Source: JBBDSV01 sp040904785 (GTDB lineage Bacteria; Actinomycetota; Nitriliruptoria; Nitriliruptorales; Nitriliruptoraceae). Taken from it: DNA of 46,234 nucleotides. The position numbers were made by a program, and so were the translations under genes. The notes under the pieces were generated by a model. That model was not told the DNA's origin and made no database searches. It saw only the letters and a program-made list of their open reading frames with translations. This document shows, in pieces, positions 7,864 to 16,097 of the stretch. Position 1 is the first letter of the stretch; each line of letters begins with the position of its first letter. Where the stretch lies: assembly GCA_040904785.1 (NCBI GenBank), contig JBBDSV010000028.1, forward strand, positions 1 through 46,234, in the 5' to 3' direction.

Positions 7864-7887
7864 GCGGCAGCGTACGCGCGCTGCCGC
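7864..7887. terminator. Hairpin between trxA and the CwlM-like gene
   Basis: GCGGCAGCG (7864-7872) and CGCTGCCGC (7879-7887) form a perfect 9-bp stem with a 6-base loop. It lies just after trxA and immediately before the CwlM-like start on the minus strand. There is no T-run, so partial termination or mRNA processing is as likely as full termination. Confidence 0.5.
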
Positions 7888-7917
7888 GGTCAGCTCGCTC
7901 GCGGGGTACGGCCGACG

Positions 7918-8241
7918 TCAGCCGACGAAATCAGCGAGGTCGGCGAGAAGCGCGGCCTTGCCCTTGGCACCGACGATGCGCTTGGCCGGCTGACCTTGCG
8001 CGAACACCATGAGTGTCGGAATCGACATGATTCCGTACTCGCGTGCCGTCGCCGGGCTGTCGTCGACATTGAGCTTGACGACCTTGAGCGATTCGCCGTG
8101 CTCGTCGGCGATCTCGTCGACGATCGGGCTGACCATGCGGCACGGTCCGCACCATTCGGCCCAGAAGTCGACCAGTACGGGCTTGTCTGCCTCAAGGACC
8201 TCGTTGGCCCACTCGGCGTCTGTCACTGGCGTTGCGCCCAT
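7918..8241 (-). CDS. trxA: Thioredoxin
   Basis: Small cytosolic disulfide reductase, kept reduced by the thioredoxin reductase encoded just upstream. The 107 residues carry WCGPC at 30-34, the conserved VDFWAEW lead-in and the cis-proline in SIPTLMVF. ATG at 8241 is preceded by GAGGAGAAG, a strong ribosome-binding site, so the longer in-frame extension to 8478 is not used. A 140-base gap separates it from trxB and contains a candidate ECF promoter, so it may be transcribed separately as well as with trxB. The trxB-trxA-cwlM order is the mycobacterial one (trxB2-trxC-cwlM). Confidence 0.97.
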   Translation of the reverse strand: MGATPVTDAEWANEVLEADKPVLVDFWAEWCGPCRMVSPIVDEIADEHGESLKVVKLNVDDSPATAREYGIMSIPTLMVFAQGQPAKRIVGAKGKAALLADLADFVG

Positions 8242-8346
8242 GAACTTCTCCTCGGTTGCCGGTGCGGTCAGCGTCGGGGTTGGTCCCACGGTGCGCCGCG
8301 AACCCGGCGGGTTGATATGCCGTCGTCGCCGGCCGTCTGTGGGAGA

Positions 8347-8373
8347 GAACGGTCTCGCCTCGGAAAATATTCC
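8347..8373 (-). promoter_or_regulatory. Candidate ECF-sigma promoter of trxA
   Basis: On the minus strand GGAAT (8369-8373) is followed after 17 bases by CGTTC (8347-8351). The surroundings (CCGGGAATA ... CCGTT) are nearly identical to those in front of trxB. The pattern fits actinobacterial ECF promoters of the SigM/SigE type. The gene for such a sigma factor is about 3 kb away at 11030-11680. Predicted transcription start is near 8340, about 100 bases before the trxA start. Confidence 0.5.
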
Positions 8374-8381
8374 CGGTGCGG

Positions 8382-9380
8382 TCACACCTGTCGAACGGTA
8401 GGTGTCGCGTCGGGTGCGGCGGCGGTGACGGCCTCCGACGAGGCCAGCCACCGTTCGACGTCGATTGCTGCCTTGCATCCGGTCCCCGCAGCGGTGATTG
8501 CCTGACGGTAGGTGTGATCCATGACGTCGCCCGCCGCGAACACCCCGGCGACGTTTGTCGCCGTGGACGGTTCGTCGACGAGGAGGTATCCCTCGTCGTC
8601 GGTGTCGAGGACGTCGGTGAACAGCTGGGTGTTCGGGATGTGGCCGATCGCCAGGAACACCCCATCACAGGCGAGGTCAGTCGTCTCGCCCGCACGATTG
8701 CGGAGTGTCACCGACGAGACCTGGCCGTCAGCTCCGTTGATCGAGTCGATCTCGCTGTCGAGAATGAACTCGATCTTGTCATTCTTGAAGGCGCGTTCCT
8801 GCATAATCACCGACGCGCGCAATTCGGTCCGGCGGTGAACAACGGTCACCTTCGTCGCGAACTTCGTCAGGAACGTGGCCTCTTCCATTGCCGAGTCGCC
8901 ACCGCCGACGACGACGACATGACGGTCGCGGAAGAAGAAGCCGTCGCAGGTCGCACACGCAGAGACGCCGGCGCCCCACAGTGTGTCCTCACCGGGCACC
9001 TCGAGGCGGCGCGGTCGCGCACCGGTGGCCACGATGAGCGACTGAGTGCGGATCTGGGTGCCCGACGCGGTGTGCAGCGTGAACGGACGCTGTGCGAGAT
9101 CGACCGACGTGACGTCCTCGGTCACGAACGTGGTGCCGAAGCGTTCGGCCTGTTGCCGCATGTTCTGGATCAATTCGGGTCCGACGATGCCCTCCGGAAA
9201 TCCCGGGAAGTTCTCGACATCCGTGGTGAGCGTGAGCTGACCACCCGTCGGACCACCCTCGGAGACGCCTTCGACCAGCAGCGGTTCGAGACTCGCACGC
9301 GCGGCATAGACCGCCGCGGTGAGTCCTGCGGGACCGGATCCGATGATGACCGTCTGGTGGACGGCGGAGTCGTGCGTCAT
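8382..9380 (-). CDS. trxB: Thioredoxin reductase (NADPH)
   Basis: FAD enzyme that passes electrons from NADPH to thioredoxin. The 332-residue protein has the FAD Rossmann loop IIGSGPAGLTAA (12-23), the redox-active CATC at 142-145, the NADPH-binding GGGDSAMEEA (159-168) and a C-terminal FAD segment GVFAAGDV. ATG at 9380 follows AGGATG, while an upstream in-frame ATG at 9407 has no such site. It is divergent from the zinc-finger membrane protein gene, with an 86-base intergenic region holding a candidate ECF promoter. With trxA it forms the main cytosolic thiol-reduction system. Confidence 0.97.
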   Translation of the reverse strand: MTHDSAVHQTVIIGSGPAGLTAAVYAARASLEPLLVEGVSEGGPTGGQLTLTTDVENFPGFPEGIVGPELIQNMRQQAERFGTTFVTEDVTSVDLAQRPFTLHTASGTQIRTQSLIVATGARPRRLEVPGEDTLWGAGVSACATCDGFFFRDRHVVVVGGGDSAMEEATFLTKFATKVTVVHRRTELRASVIMQERAFKNDKIEFILDSEIDSINGADGQVSSVTLRNRAGETTDLACDGVFLAIGHIPNTQLFTDVLDTDDEGYLLVDEPSTATNVAGVFAAGDVMDHTYRQAITAAGTGCKAAIDVERWLASSEAVTAAAPDATPTVRQV

Positions 9381-9423
9381 GGGACATCCTGATCGGTGTT
9401 CGAACACGAGGCTTCGGGGAGCC

Positions 9424-9450
9424 TAACGGCCGACCGGGCCACAGTATTCC
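9424..9450 (-). promoter_or_regulatory. Candidate ECF-sigma promoter of trxB
   Basis: On the minus strand GGAAT (9446-9450) and CGTTA (9424-9428) are separated by 17 bases, in the context CCGGGAATA ... CCGTT that is shared with the trxA site. The -10 element is about 45 bases before the trxB start. Coding-independent conservation of the flanks between the two sites makes chance less likely. Confidence 0.5.
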
Positions 9451-9466
9451 CGGCGCAATATGCTGC

Positions 9467-10018
9467 GTGACCATGGACGAGACCCCCCGCTGCGCGCGTC
9501 ACCCCGATGTCGTCACGCGTCTGCGTTGCTCGTCGTGCGAGGACTCCATCTGCCCGCAGTGCAGTAGGGATGCCGCGGTCGGCTACCACTGTCCGGACTG
9601 TGCCCAGGCGCGCAACGACCGTGCGCAGGCTGCGGGAGCGCGGATCGCCGCCGCTCGCGGGGGTCGGGTGGCCACAGACAACGGCGGTCACCTCGGTGCC
9701 CTACTCACGGCTCGGGTGCTCGTGGCCGGCCTGTTCGCCGCGGGCCTGGGCGGATTGCTGCTGGGACCCGTGCTCGCCCGAGGGGCGTTCTTCCTGCTCT
9801 CGTCCGGTGCGATCGGTTGGGTTGTCGCGCGAGCCGTGCTGTGGGCCGCCGACGAGACGGTCACCCCGTTCGTCCGGGCCGTGGCACTCACGCTCGCGGG
9901 ATTCACGGTCGCGGTGGGATTCGCCACGGCGAGCGGTTCGACGGCGTCCGCAGGGCTGACCCTGCTCGCCTACCCCGCTGCGGTGTGGGGTGGATGGCTC
10001 GTCGTCCGATCGCGCTGA
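9467..10018 (+). CDS. B-box zinc-finger membrane protein, unknown function
   Basis: A 183-residue protein beginning with a cysteine/histidine module of B-box type: C9, H12, C21, C24, C29, C32, H41, C42 and C45 can bind two zinc ions. A basic linker follows, then about four hydrophobic segments between residues 77 and 180, so the zinc module is predicted on the cytosolic face of the membrane. In actinobacteria such modules often precede rhomboid-protease or other membrane domains, but no catalytic serine/histidine pattern is seen here. GTG at 9467 or ATG at 9473 may start it. It is divergent from trxB and convergent with the anti-sigma gene. Confidence 0.8.
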   Translation: MTMDETPRCARHPDVVTRLRCSSCEDSICPQCSRDAAVGYHCPDCAQARNDRAQAAGARIAAARGGRVATDNGGHLGALLTARVLVAGLFAAGLGGLLLGPVLARGAFFLLSSGAIGWVVARAVLWAADETVTPFVRAVALTLAGFTVAVGFATASGSTASAGLTLLAYPAAVWGGWLVVRSR

Positions 10019-10942
10019 TCAGCTGCGGTCATCGGCGCTTTCGCGCCCGACGTGTTGGGCGATGACGTCGCACGACTCGATCTCCACGACTCGCACCTCA
10101 CGGGTGTCATAGGTGCCGTCGCCGAACGTCACAAGCCCGAAGATGACCACCGGTGTGCCGTTGGAATCTGTGGCCTGTTCGACGTAGGCGATGATCGGCG
10201 GCGGATCATCACCCAGCGTGTCCAGGCACGGTGCGGTGCCGGGCGCTGCGGAGTCGGCGGCTTCCTCACGCGCCGATTGGCCGCCGGCGTCGTCCGACAA
10301 CACGCTCGCATCGCCATCGGCGGCACCCACATCCAGCGTCTGACGATGGTCTGCCGCCAGCTGGGTACCGCTGGCGCGGTCGAGCGACTGACCCGCGAGA
10401 TCCCGCAGTTCGGGCACAGCCAGGACGTCATCGATCACCGCGTCGGTTGCGGTTCGATCGAGCTCGACGACGAGCGGTCCGGACAATGTCGAGGACTCCG
10501 GCAATGCCAGCGAGGCGACGGGAGCGTCGGCCTGCTCGGATTCGGCGGTGTCGGCGGCCATGTCGTCGGCGCCGCCGAACAGATTCGTCGACGTCAGACC
10601 GACGCCGGCGATGACGGTCACCGCTGCCGCGGCGGCCGCCACACCGGTGATCCATCGTGTGCGACGGGAGCGGAATGCGAGCACCGTTGCATCGGTCGCG
10701 TCGTGGCCGGACGGGGCAATCGCACGCGTGATCTCGGGTTGCAGCCGATCACGCAACCGTGCTTCGAAGCCCTCGGGTATCGGGGTCGGGGCGATGTGCG
10801 CGAGCGCGGCATCGGCGCGTCGCAGGTCGGCGAGCATTGCGCGGGCTTTCGGATCACGTGCCAGTTCGGCCTCGACGAGGTGCGACTCGTCAGGCTCGAG
10901 TGTTCCGGCCAGGTAGTCGGCCAGGCGTTCGGCGGTGATCAC
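10019..10942 (-). CDS. Putative membrane anti-sigma factor
   Basis: A 307-residue protein from GTG at 10942, which has GGAG at a proper distance; an upstream ATG at 11014 gives a low-complexity extension and is less likely. Residues 1-60 resemble an anti-sigma N-terminal helical domain (AERLADYLAGTLEPDE, then an ELARDPKARAMLADL helix) but lack the HxxxCxxC zinc motif. One membrane segment spans about 97-117, and an acidic outer domain of some 190 residues follows with two cysteines. It is directly downstream of an ECF sigma gene, at the position of Rv3912/RsmA beside SigM in M. tuberculosis. Sequestering that sigma factor at the membrane is the expected role. Confidence 0.75.
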   Translation of the reverse strand: MITAERLADYLAGTLEPDESHLVEAELARDPKARAMLADLRRADAALAHIAPTPIPEGFEARLRDRLQPEITRAIAPSGHDATDATVLAFRSRRTRWITGVAAAAAAVTVIAGVGLTSTNLFGGADDMAADTAESEQADAPVASLALPESSTLSGPLVVELDRTATDAVIDDVLAVPELRDLAGQSLDRASGTQLAADHRQTLDVGAADGDASVLSDDAGGQSAREEAADSAAPGTAPCLDTLGDDPPPIIAYVEQATDSNGTPVVIFGLVTFGDGTYDTREVRVVEIESCDVIAQHVGRESADDRS

Positions 10943-11029
10943 GAAGACTCCACGACTCCGCGGGTGCGGATTCGGTCCTCCACGGGCAGTTGTTGGACGG
11001 CGGTGGTCCGGCAATGGTTGCCACGATGC

Positions 11030-11680
11030 TCACCCGTCGGGAGGGCCACGCGGTCGCGCGGGTCCACCGGGATCGGCCGTGTGCGGGCCACGGTCACCTG
11101 CCGGGAGGTCCCCTTCGCTGGCGGCGTCTCGCAGAAGTCCACCCAGTCGCACCCGCGCACGACTCACGCGGCTCTTGATCGTGCCGACGGCGAGCCCCGT
11201 CACCGCTGCGGCTTCTTCGTACGACAGCTCGTCAACGGCGACGAGCAGCAGCAGCCGGCGGGACTGTTCGTCGAGCTGAGCGATGGCGCCACGGAGCGCC
11301 TCGGCGGTATCGGACGCGGCGATGTGGTCATCCGCGTCCGGATCGTCGGACACAAGGGTCAGATCGTCCACGGCAGTCGACGGTCGCCGGGCTTCGTAGC
11401 GAATGCGGTCTGTCGCCACGTTGTGGGCGATCCGGTACAACCACGTCGAGACCTGACTGTCGCCGCGAAACGTCGATGCACGGCGTGCGAGACGGATGAA
11501 CGTCTCCTGAACGGCCTCCTCGGCATCGGCGGCCGAATCCAGGACACGGACACACACCCGGAAGAGCCGATGTTGATGTCGCTCGACGAGCTTACGGAAC
11601 GCGTGCTCACGTGCGGCGGACGACTTCGATTCGTCGGCATAGGTCGCCAACAAGTCCGCGTCGTCGAGGTCGGCGGTCAT
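11030..11680 (-). CDS. sigM: ECF RNA polymerase sigma factor (SigM-like)
   Basis: Sigma-70 family ECF factor of 216 residues. Region 2 covers about 25-95 (AFRKLVERHQHRLFRVCVRV, then DAEEAVQETFIRLAR and WLYRIAHNVATDRIR) and region 4 about 125-185 (LDEQSRRLLLLVAVDELSYE, GLAVGTIKSRVSRAR). A proline- and glycine-rich tail of 30 residues follows. ATG at 11680 lies 10 bases after the kinase stop, so the gene is co-transcribed with the kinase and followed by the anti-sigma gene. Position relative to trxB, DUF6049 and mutT4 equals that of SigM in mycobacteria; the symbol is assigned by synteny and family only. Three ECF-type motifs on this strand nearby may be its targets. Confidence 0.9.
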   Translation of the reverse strand: MTADLDDADLLATYADESKSSAAREHAFRKLVERHQHRLFRVCVRVLDSAADAEEAVQETFIRLARRASTFRGDSQVSTWLYRIAHNVATDRIRYEARRPSTAVDDLTLVSDDPDADDHIAASDTAEALRGAIAQLDEQSRRLLLLVAVDELSYEEAAAVTGLAVGTIKSRVSRARVRLGGLLRDAASEGDLPAGDRGPHTADPGGPARPRGPPDG

Positions 11681-11690
11681 CACGTCGGGA

Positions 11691-13310
11691 TCACGCGGGG
11701 CCACGGAAGCGCACCTCGGCGATGTCGACGCGGAACTCACCCGCGGAGTCGGCGGAAAGGCCGGTGATCCACACCAGCCAGTAGCGCTGCGTCGTCGGGG
11801 TCAGCTGGAACGGCTGCTGCGGGCGAATGTCGGTCTGCGCTGCACGTACCGTGCCCCAACTGTCCGGAGTGTCCTCGATCGATGGCAGCTCGTCCGCCGC
11901 GTACAGCTCGACGTCGACGCCGCCGCGGACCAGCTCGAGGATCACCGAGCGCACCTCGCGCGGTTGCCCGAGATCGAACACGAGGCCGATACCCCCGCGC
12001 TCGTCGTCGAAGGCCGGGGAGGGATACACGGAACTCGACCAGGCGGTCTGCAGGTCTCCATCGCTCGCAAGCGCGGCGAGTTCGCTGTTGTCGCCACCGT
12101 CGGGATCCGCCCGATCGGCGACGAACGTGCCCTCGACCTGCCAGTCGATCGCATCGACGACAGCTCCGGGATCGTCCTGCAGCGCGCGCATCGCGAACAC
12201 GGCGACGAGCGTGAGAACGAGCCCGCCGGCAAATGCCGCGGCGAGTCGCCGCGCATACTCGCGTCGGGTGGCGGGCATCGGGCCCGAGTAGGGCTGCTCG
12301 TCGCGGACGTCGACGTCGTCGTCGCGTGGGCGGTCTGGCTGCACGAGTGCCGCCGTCAGGTCGCTCGGCTTGCTGCGCACCAGCGGTGCGAGCGCTTCCG
12401 CCATCACGGTGCCGTCGCGGAATCGGTCCAACCGGTCGCGGCGCGTCGCCCGCACGACAACGTCGTCGAGTGTTCGCGGCACGTCCGCCCGAAGTTGACG
12501 CGGGGCCAGCAGATCATGCGTCAGCCGCATGGCCGCGGTCGCTGTCGGCGTGTCACCGCTGAATGCCGGCCGACCGGTGAGGCACTCGTGAAGCACGACG
12601 CCGAGCGCATACACGTCGGCTCGCGCATCGACCGACGCGTCCTCGAGTTGTTCCGGTGCCACGTACGCGGCGGTTCCGACGACCGTGCCGGGCGAGGTCA
12701 GCGTCGCATCCGCCCCCGAAAGCGCCTTGGCGATACCGAAGTCGGTCACCTTGACGGTGCCGTCGGCCGCGATGAGGATGTTCGCCGGCTTGACATCGCG
12801 GTGCACGAGCCCGTGCACGTGCGCATCGCCGAGCGCGGACGCGACCTGTTCTCCCAACGCGGCGGCGACGGCGGGATCGAGTGGCCCCCGTGACCGCAGC
12901 ACTTCACGGAGACTCGGACCGTCGACGTATTCCATGACGAGGAAGACGAGATCGTCCTCCGTGCCGGTGTCGTAGATCCGAACCGTGTTGGGATGGTTGA
13001 GCTGCGCGGCCGCGCGGGATTCGCGTTCGAACCGTTCGACAACCGTCGGATCGTTCGCGTGATGCGGGTGGAGCAGCTTGATTGCGACCGGACGTGCGAG
13101 ATTCTCGTCGTACGCGCGCCACACGATCGCGGCACCGCCGGAGGCGATCGGTTCCTCGAGCTGGTAGCGGCCGGCGAGATGCGAACGACCCGGCCATGAC
13201 CGCGACGGTTCCACGGGAGCGTCGTCGCTGGGACCATCGGTGATGGTCTCGGCGTCACCGTCCCGCATGGGCACACTCCACGACTCCGTCGGTGCAGTAT
13301 TCCGCATCAT
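11691..13310 (-). CDS. Membrane Ser/Thr protein kinase with discoidin-like ectodomain
   Basis: A 539-residue receptor-type kinase. The cytosolic kinase domain (about 48-310) keeps the key residues: glycine loop IASGGAAIVW (55-64), K78 in VAIK, E97 in helix C, HRDVKPAN (170-177), DFG (190-192) and APE (218-220). A proline/charge-rich linker leads to one membrane helix (about 354-374), and an outer domain of about 150 residues with DGDLQTAWSS and VFDLGQPREVRSVIL, typical of F5/8 type C (discoidin) folds. In mycobacteria the same slot holds Rv3910, a MurJ flippase fused to a pseudokinase and an outer domain. Here the MurJ part is absent and the kinase looks active. A start at 13268 (MRDGDAE) is also possible. 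Confidence 0.92.
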   Translation of the reverse strand: MMRNTAPTESWSVPMRDGDAETITDGPSDDAPVEPSRSWPGRSHLAGRYQLEEPIASGGAAIVWRAYDENLARPVAIKLLHPHHANDPTVVERFERESRAAAQLNHPNTVRIYDTGTEDDLVFLVMEYVDGPSLREVLRSRGPLDPAVAAALGEQVASALGDAHVHGLVHRDVKPANILIAADGTVKVTDFGIAKALSGADATLTSPGTVVGTAAYVAPEQLEDASVDARADVYALGVVLHECLTGRPAFSGDTPTATAAMRLTHDLLAPRQLRADVPRTLDDVVVRATRRDRLDRFRDGTVMAEALAPLVRSKPSDLTAALVQPDRPRDDDVDVRDEQPYSGPMPATRREYARRLAAAFAGGLVLTLVAVFAMRALQDDPGAVVDAIDWQVEGTFVADRADPDGGDNSELAALASDGDLQTAWSSSVYPSPAFDDERGGIGLVFDLGQPREVRSVILELVRGGVDVELYAADELPSIEDTPDSWGTVRAAQTDIRPQQPFQLTPTTQRYWLVWITGLSADSAGEFRVDIAEVRFRGPA

Positions 13311-13357
13311 TCGCCTGGTGCGGCGTCAGTCCTGTCGACCGCACCGCTGGCGGCTCC

Positions 13358-13384
13358 AACGGTGTGATCATGTGTCGTTGTTCC
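13358..13384 (-). promoter_or_regulatory. Candidate ECF-sigma promoter before the kinase-sigM-anti-sigma operon
   Basis: On the minus strand GGAAC (13380-13384) and CGTT (13358-13361) are 18 bases apart and lie about 50 bases before the kinase ATG. The -35 element falls inside the last codons of the DUF6049 gene. It would allow the sigma factor to control its own operon. The spacer is one base longer than at trxB and trxA. Confidence 0.35.
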
Positions 13385-15533
13385 GATCGACGACGGCGAG
13401 CAGCGGACGGCGACGCCGCGCACGGAACAAGCCGGCGACGAGCAGGAGCGCGACCAATGCGCCGATGACTCCCAATGCCGGCCCGGACAGTGCTGTCGAC
13501 CGTACGACGACGGTGGCGGTCGTGAGCACCTGGGACCCCGTCGGATCGGTGACTCGCACGGTCACGGGGAAGGTGCCCGTCGACCTCGCGGTGGTCGCGA
13601 ACGACACGGTCTGACCGCCGTCCTCACCGAGGGCGAGCGGCTCCGACACCCGGCCGTCGGGCCACGTGAGACGGCCTGGCGACGACACCTCGACACGCAC
13701 CATCACCGGCAGGTCACCTTGTCGCTGCAGCGTGATCGGAACCTGGCCGGTGTCCGACGTGAGTGTCACGCGTGATGCGGTCACCGACACTGTCCCGAAC
13801 GTGTCGGCGACGGCCTGGCGCACGTCATCGACCAGCATCGCCGCGTGCGTCTGCCCTCCGACGGCGAGCAGGGACGACCCCGCGCGCAGCAGTGCGGTCT
13901 CGAGTGCAGCAGGCGGGTGTCCGCCGATCGTGGTGACCTCAACGGGAAGTGCGCCGTGTGCCGCGGTGAGTTCACGCCGGGCAGCCGCCAGGTCGCCGAG
14001 GAACTCCGCGTCGAGTCCGCGTTCCGGGTTCGCGAGAGCCAGGGTGGCCGTCGGACGTCCGGTCGTCGCGGCGACCGTCGCCGGCGAAACCAGTTCGATC
14101 CAGGTGGCCGACGACAGTTCGGTCAGGATCCCGGCGGCGAGAGCTGCGCCGGGATCCCAGTCGTGGCGCGGGACGATGATCAGGGGCTGGCCGGAACCCC
14201 GATCGGCGTCGAACATCGCCATCGCGCTGCTGGCGACGACCCGTTGGACCGCAGTGGCCACGCCATTGCGCAGATCGGGACGGCTGAGCGTCGTGGAGAC
14301 GAATGGGTCGGCGACCAACGCCGTCATGGTGCGCCCGGCCGGGGTGACGAGTGTGCGGACGGCCGGATCGTCGCCGTCGAGGTCGGCATCGAGCGCATCG
14401 ACGGGGACGAGCAGTCGACTCGCCGGCAACAGGTCGAGTGCCCGTTCGTCGAGTGCGCCGTCGAGCAGGTGCGTTGCGGCATCCGGCTCGCGATCGAGCA
14501 GCGCCTGCGTGCGCGCGGCGCCTTCGAGCGCTGCGAGACTCGCGAGTGCCGTCAACGGGGGCTCGTCGGCGTCCAGCAGACTCGAGAGGTCTGCACGCGC
14601 GTACGTCGCCGATACGGGCGGGTGTGTCGTGGCATCGGCCCGGTCACGGATGCGCTGCAGGACGTCGTTCGCCAGTCGGGCCTCGGGATCCTCCGGCTCG
14701 ACGGATCGCCTCGCCGTGTCGACGTTGCGGGGCTCGACAAGGGTGAATCCGTCGGCGCGGTCCTGCAGTTCTTCGAGCAGGTGCGCGGCCGGGGCGAGCA
14801 CGACGCCGTTCGGGCTGACGCGGCCGAGCGCCCGGAGGAGGTCGTCGAGCCGGCCACCGGCAACCAGTGCTCGGTCGGCCCCGGGTGCGTAGGTGCTGCC
14901 GACGCCCGCTGTGGGCGCCTGATCGAGCGGCCACACGAATACGGTCGGAATCGGTGTCGCCGGATTCTGCGGCAACCACACGGCGGCCGTGACGACCTCG
15001 GCCAGGACCAGCGTCCCGCGCATGACGGCGATGCGGATGGGGTGGACACCGCCGCGTTCGGTCCACGACAGATCGTCCGGGGAAAGTCGTTCACGGTGGC
15101 CGGCGATCTCGCGTGGGGCGAGCGGTCCACCCTCGCGCACGTCACGTTCGAACACCTGCGCCGCGGGTCCGTCGAGTCCGCCGTTGAGTGCGTCGTGCAA
15201 TGCATCGCGGGAGTCGGCCGCGGGAAAGAATTCGGTGACGACACGCAGCTGATCGAGCGGCTCGGTGCCGACATTCTCGATCAGCAGGCGAAATTGCAGG
15301 TCCATGTCGGCGCGCGGTGCATCCATCGTCGTCGCGGCATCCACCGGCGGGACACTGCCGGGGCCCAAGACGGCGCTCAACGCGGAGACGGTCAGTCGCA
15401 GGGCATCATCATCAGGCGTCTGCGCCTGCGCTGGCATGCCGACCGACGTCATCAGCACGACGAGCGCGATCAGCAGTGACCGCGGACGATGCACGGTCTC
15501 CACGGCAGCGCCGGTGCGCGGCCCGATCGTCAC
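13368..15533 (-). CDS. DUF6049 family envelope protein
   Basis: A 721-residue protein anchored in the envelope: a signal-type hydrophobic segment at about 19-37 (LLIALVVLMTSVGMPAQAQ) and a C-terminal membrane helix near 685-705 (GPALGVIGALVALLLVAGLF) followed by a basic RARRRR tail. The long outer region contains Ig-like beta-strand patterns near the C-terminus (VMVRVEVSSPGRLTWPDG, VTVRVTDPTGSQVLT). This layout and the gene order (mutT4, this gene, kinase, sigM) match the Rv3909 family. ATG at 15533 overlaps the NUDIX stop (ATGA). Function is not established; the neighbourhood suggests peptidoglycan or cell-wall assembly. Confidence 0.85.
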   Translation of the reverse strand: MTIGPRTGAAVETVHRPRSLLIALVVLMTSVGMPAQAQTPDDDALRLTVSALSAVLGPGSVPPVDAATTMDAPRADMDLQFRLLIENVGTEPLDQLRVVTEFFPAADSRDALHDALNGGLDGPAAQVFERDVREGGPLAPREIAGHRERLSPDDLSWTERGGVHPIRIAVMRGTLVLAEVVTAAVWLPQNPATPIPTVFVWPLDQAPTAGVGSTYAPGADRALVAGGRLDDLLRALGRVSPNGVVLAPAAHLLEELQDRADGFTLVEPRNVDTARRSVEPEDPEARLANDVLQRIRDRADATTHPPVSATYARADLSSLLDADEPPLTALASLAALEGAARTQALLDREPDAATHLLDGALDERALDLLPASRLLVPVDALDADLDGDDPAVRTLVTPAGRTMTALVADPFVSTTLSRPDLRNGVATAVQRVVASSAMAMFDADRGSGQPLIIVPRHDWDPGAALAAGILTELSSATWIELVSPATVAATTGRPTATLALANPERGLDAEFLGDLAAARRELTAAHGALPVEVTTIGGHPPAALETALLRAGSSLLAVGGQTHAAMLVDDVRQAVADTFGTVSVTASRVTLTSDTGQVPITLQRQGDLPVMVRVEVSSPGRLTWPDGRVSEPLALGEDGGQTVSFATTARSTGTFPVTVRVTDPTGSQVLTTATVVVRSTALSGPALGVIGALVALLLVAGLFRARRRRPLLAVVDRNNDT

Positions 15534-16045
15534 CGCTCGACGCCGATGTCGTGGTGGCGCGGCGGTTGCGCGAGTTCGGCGACGGCGACCTGCGCGCGTT
15601 CGACCAGACGACGTTCATTGCGATGCGCGAGTCGGACGAGCGCGACGTCCGCGGGCACCCATTCGACGTGCTCGGCCTCGTCGTCACGGGGCCCCGGCGG
15701 GTGTCCATCCCACCACATGAAGAAGTAGTGGACGTACTTGTGATAGCGCACTCGATCCGGCCGCCAGACGAACCAGTAGTCGATGGTGCCGAGCAGGTGG
15801 CTGATCACGGCTCCGTGACCGGTCTCCTCGCGGACCTCGCGCAGCGCGGCCTGCGCGTCGGATTCACCCGGCTCGATGCCGCCCTTCGGTAAGGTCCATT
15901 GCGGCGTGCCCGCGGCATTGCGTCGGGCGATGAGCAGCACCCAACGCCGGCCATCAGCGCGGTCGTCGCACACGACACCGCCTGCTGACGTCGCGCGGCG
16001 AGTCGGGTACCTGGGCATGAGCCGAGGGTAGCGATGCACCTTCAT
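15530..16045 (-). CDS. NUDIX hydrolase (MutT4-like)
   Basis: Cytosolic Mg-dependent pyrophosphohydrolase of 171 residues from ATG 16045; a later ATG at 16018 is equally possible because neither start has a clear ribosome-binding site. The Nudix box is intact at about 55-77 (GGIEPGESDAQAALREVREETG). The rest of the domain has the KYVHYFFMWW strand seen in MutT4-like proteins. It starts the operon NUDIX-DUF6049-kinase-sigma-anti-sigma and is divergent from dtd with about 50 bases between. Synteny supports equivalence with Rv3908 (mutT4); substrate (damaged nucleotides, other NDP-X compounds) is unknown. Confidence 0.88.
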   Translation of the reverse strand: MKVHRYPRLMPRYPTRRATSAGGVVCDDRADGRRWVLLIARRNAAGTPQWTLPKGGIEPGESDAQAALREVREETGHGAVISHLLGTIDYWFVWRPDRVRYHKYVHYFFMWWDGHPPGPRDDEAEHVEWVPADVALVRLAHRNERRLVERAQVAVAELAQPPRHHDIGVER

Positions 16046-16097
16046 CACGCACCCGTGACCGACCGGCCACGAACGGGTTGCGACGGCGAGGACGGAC

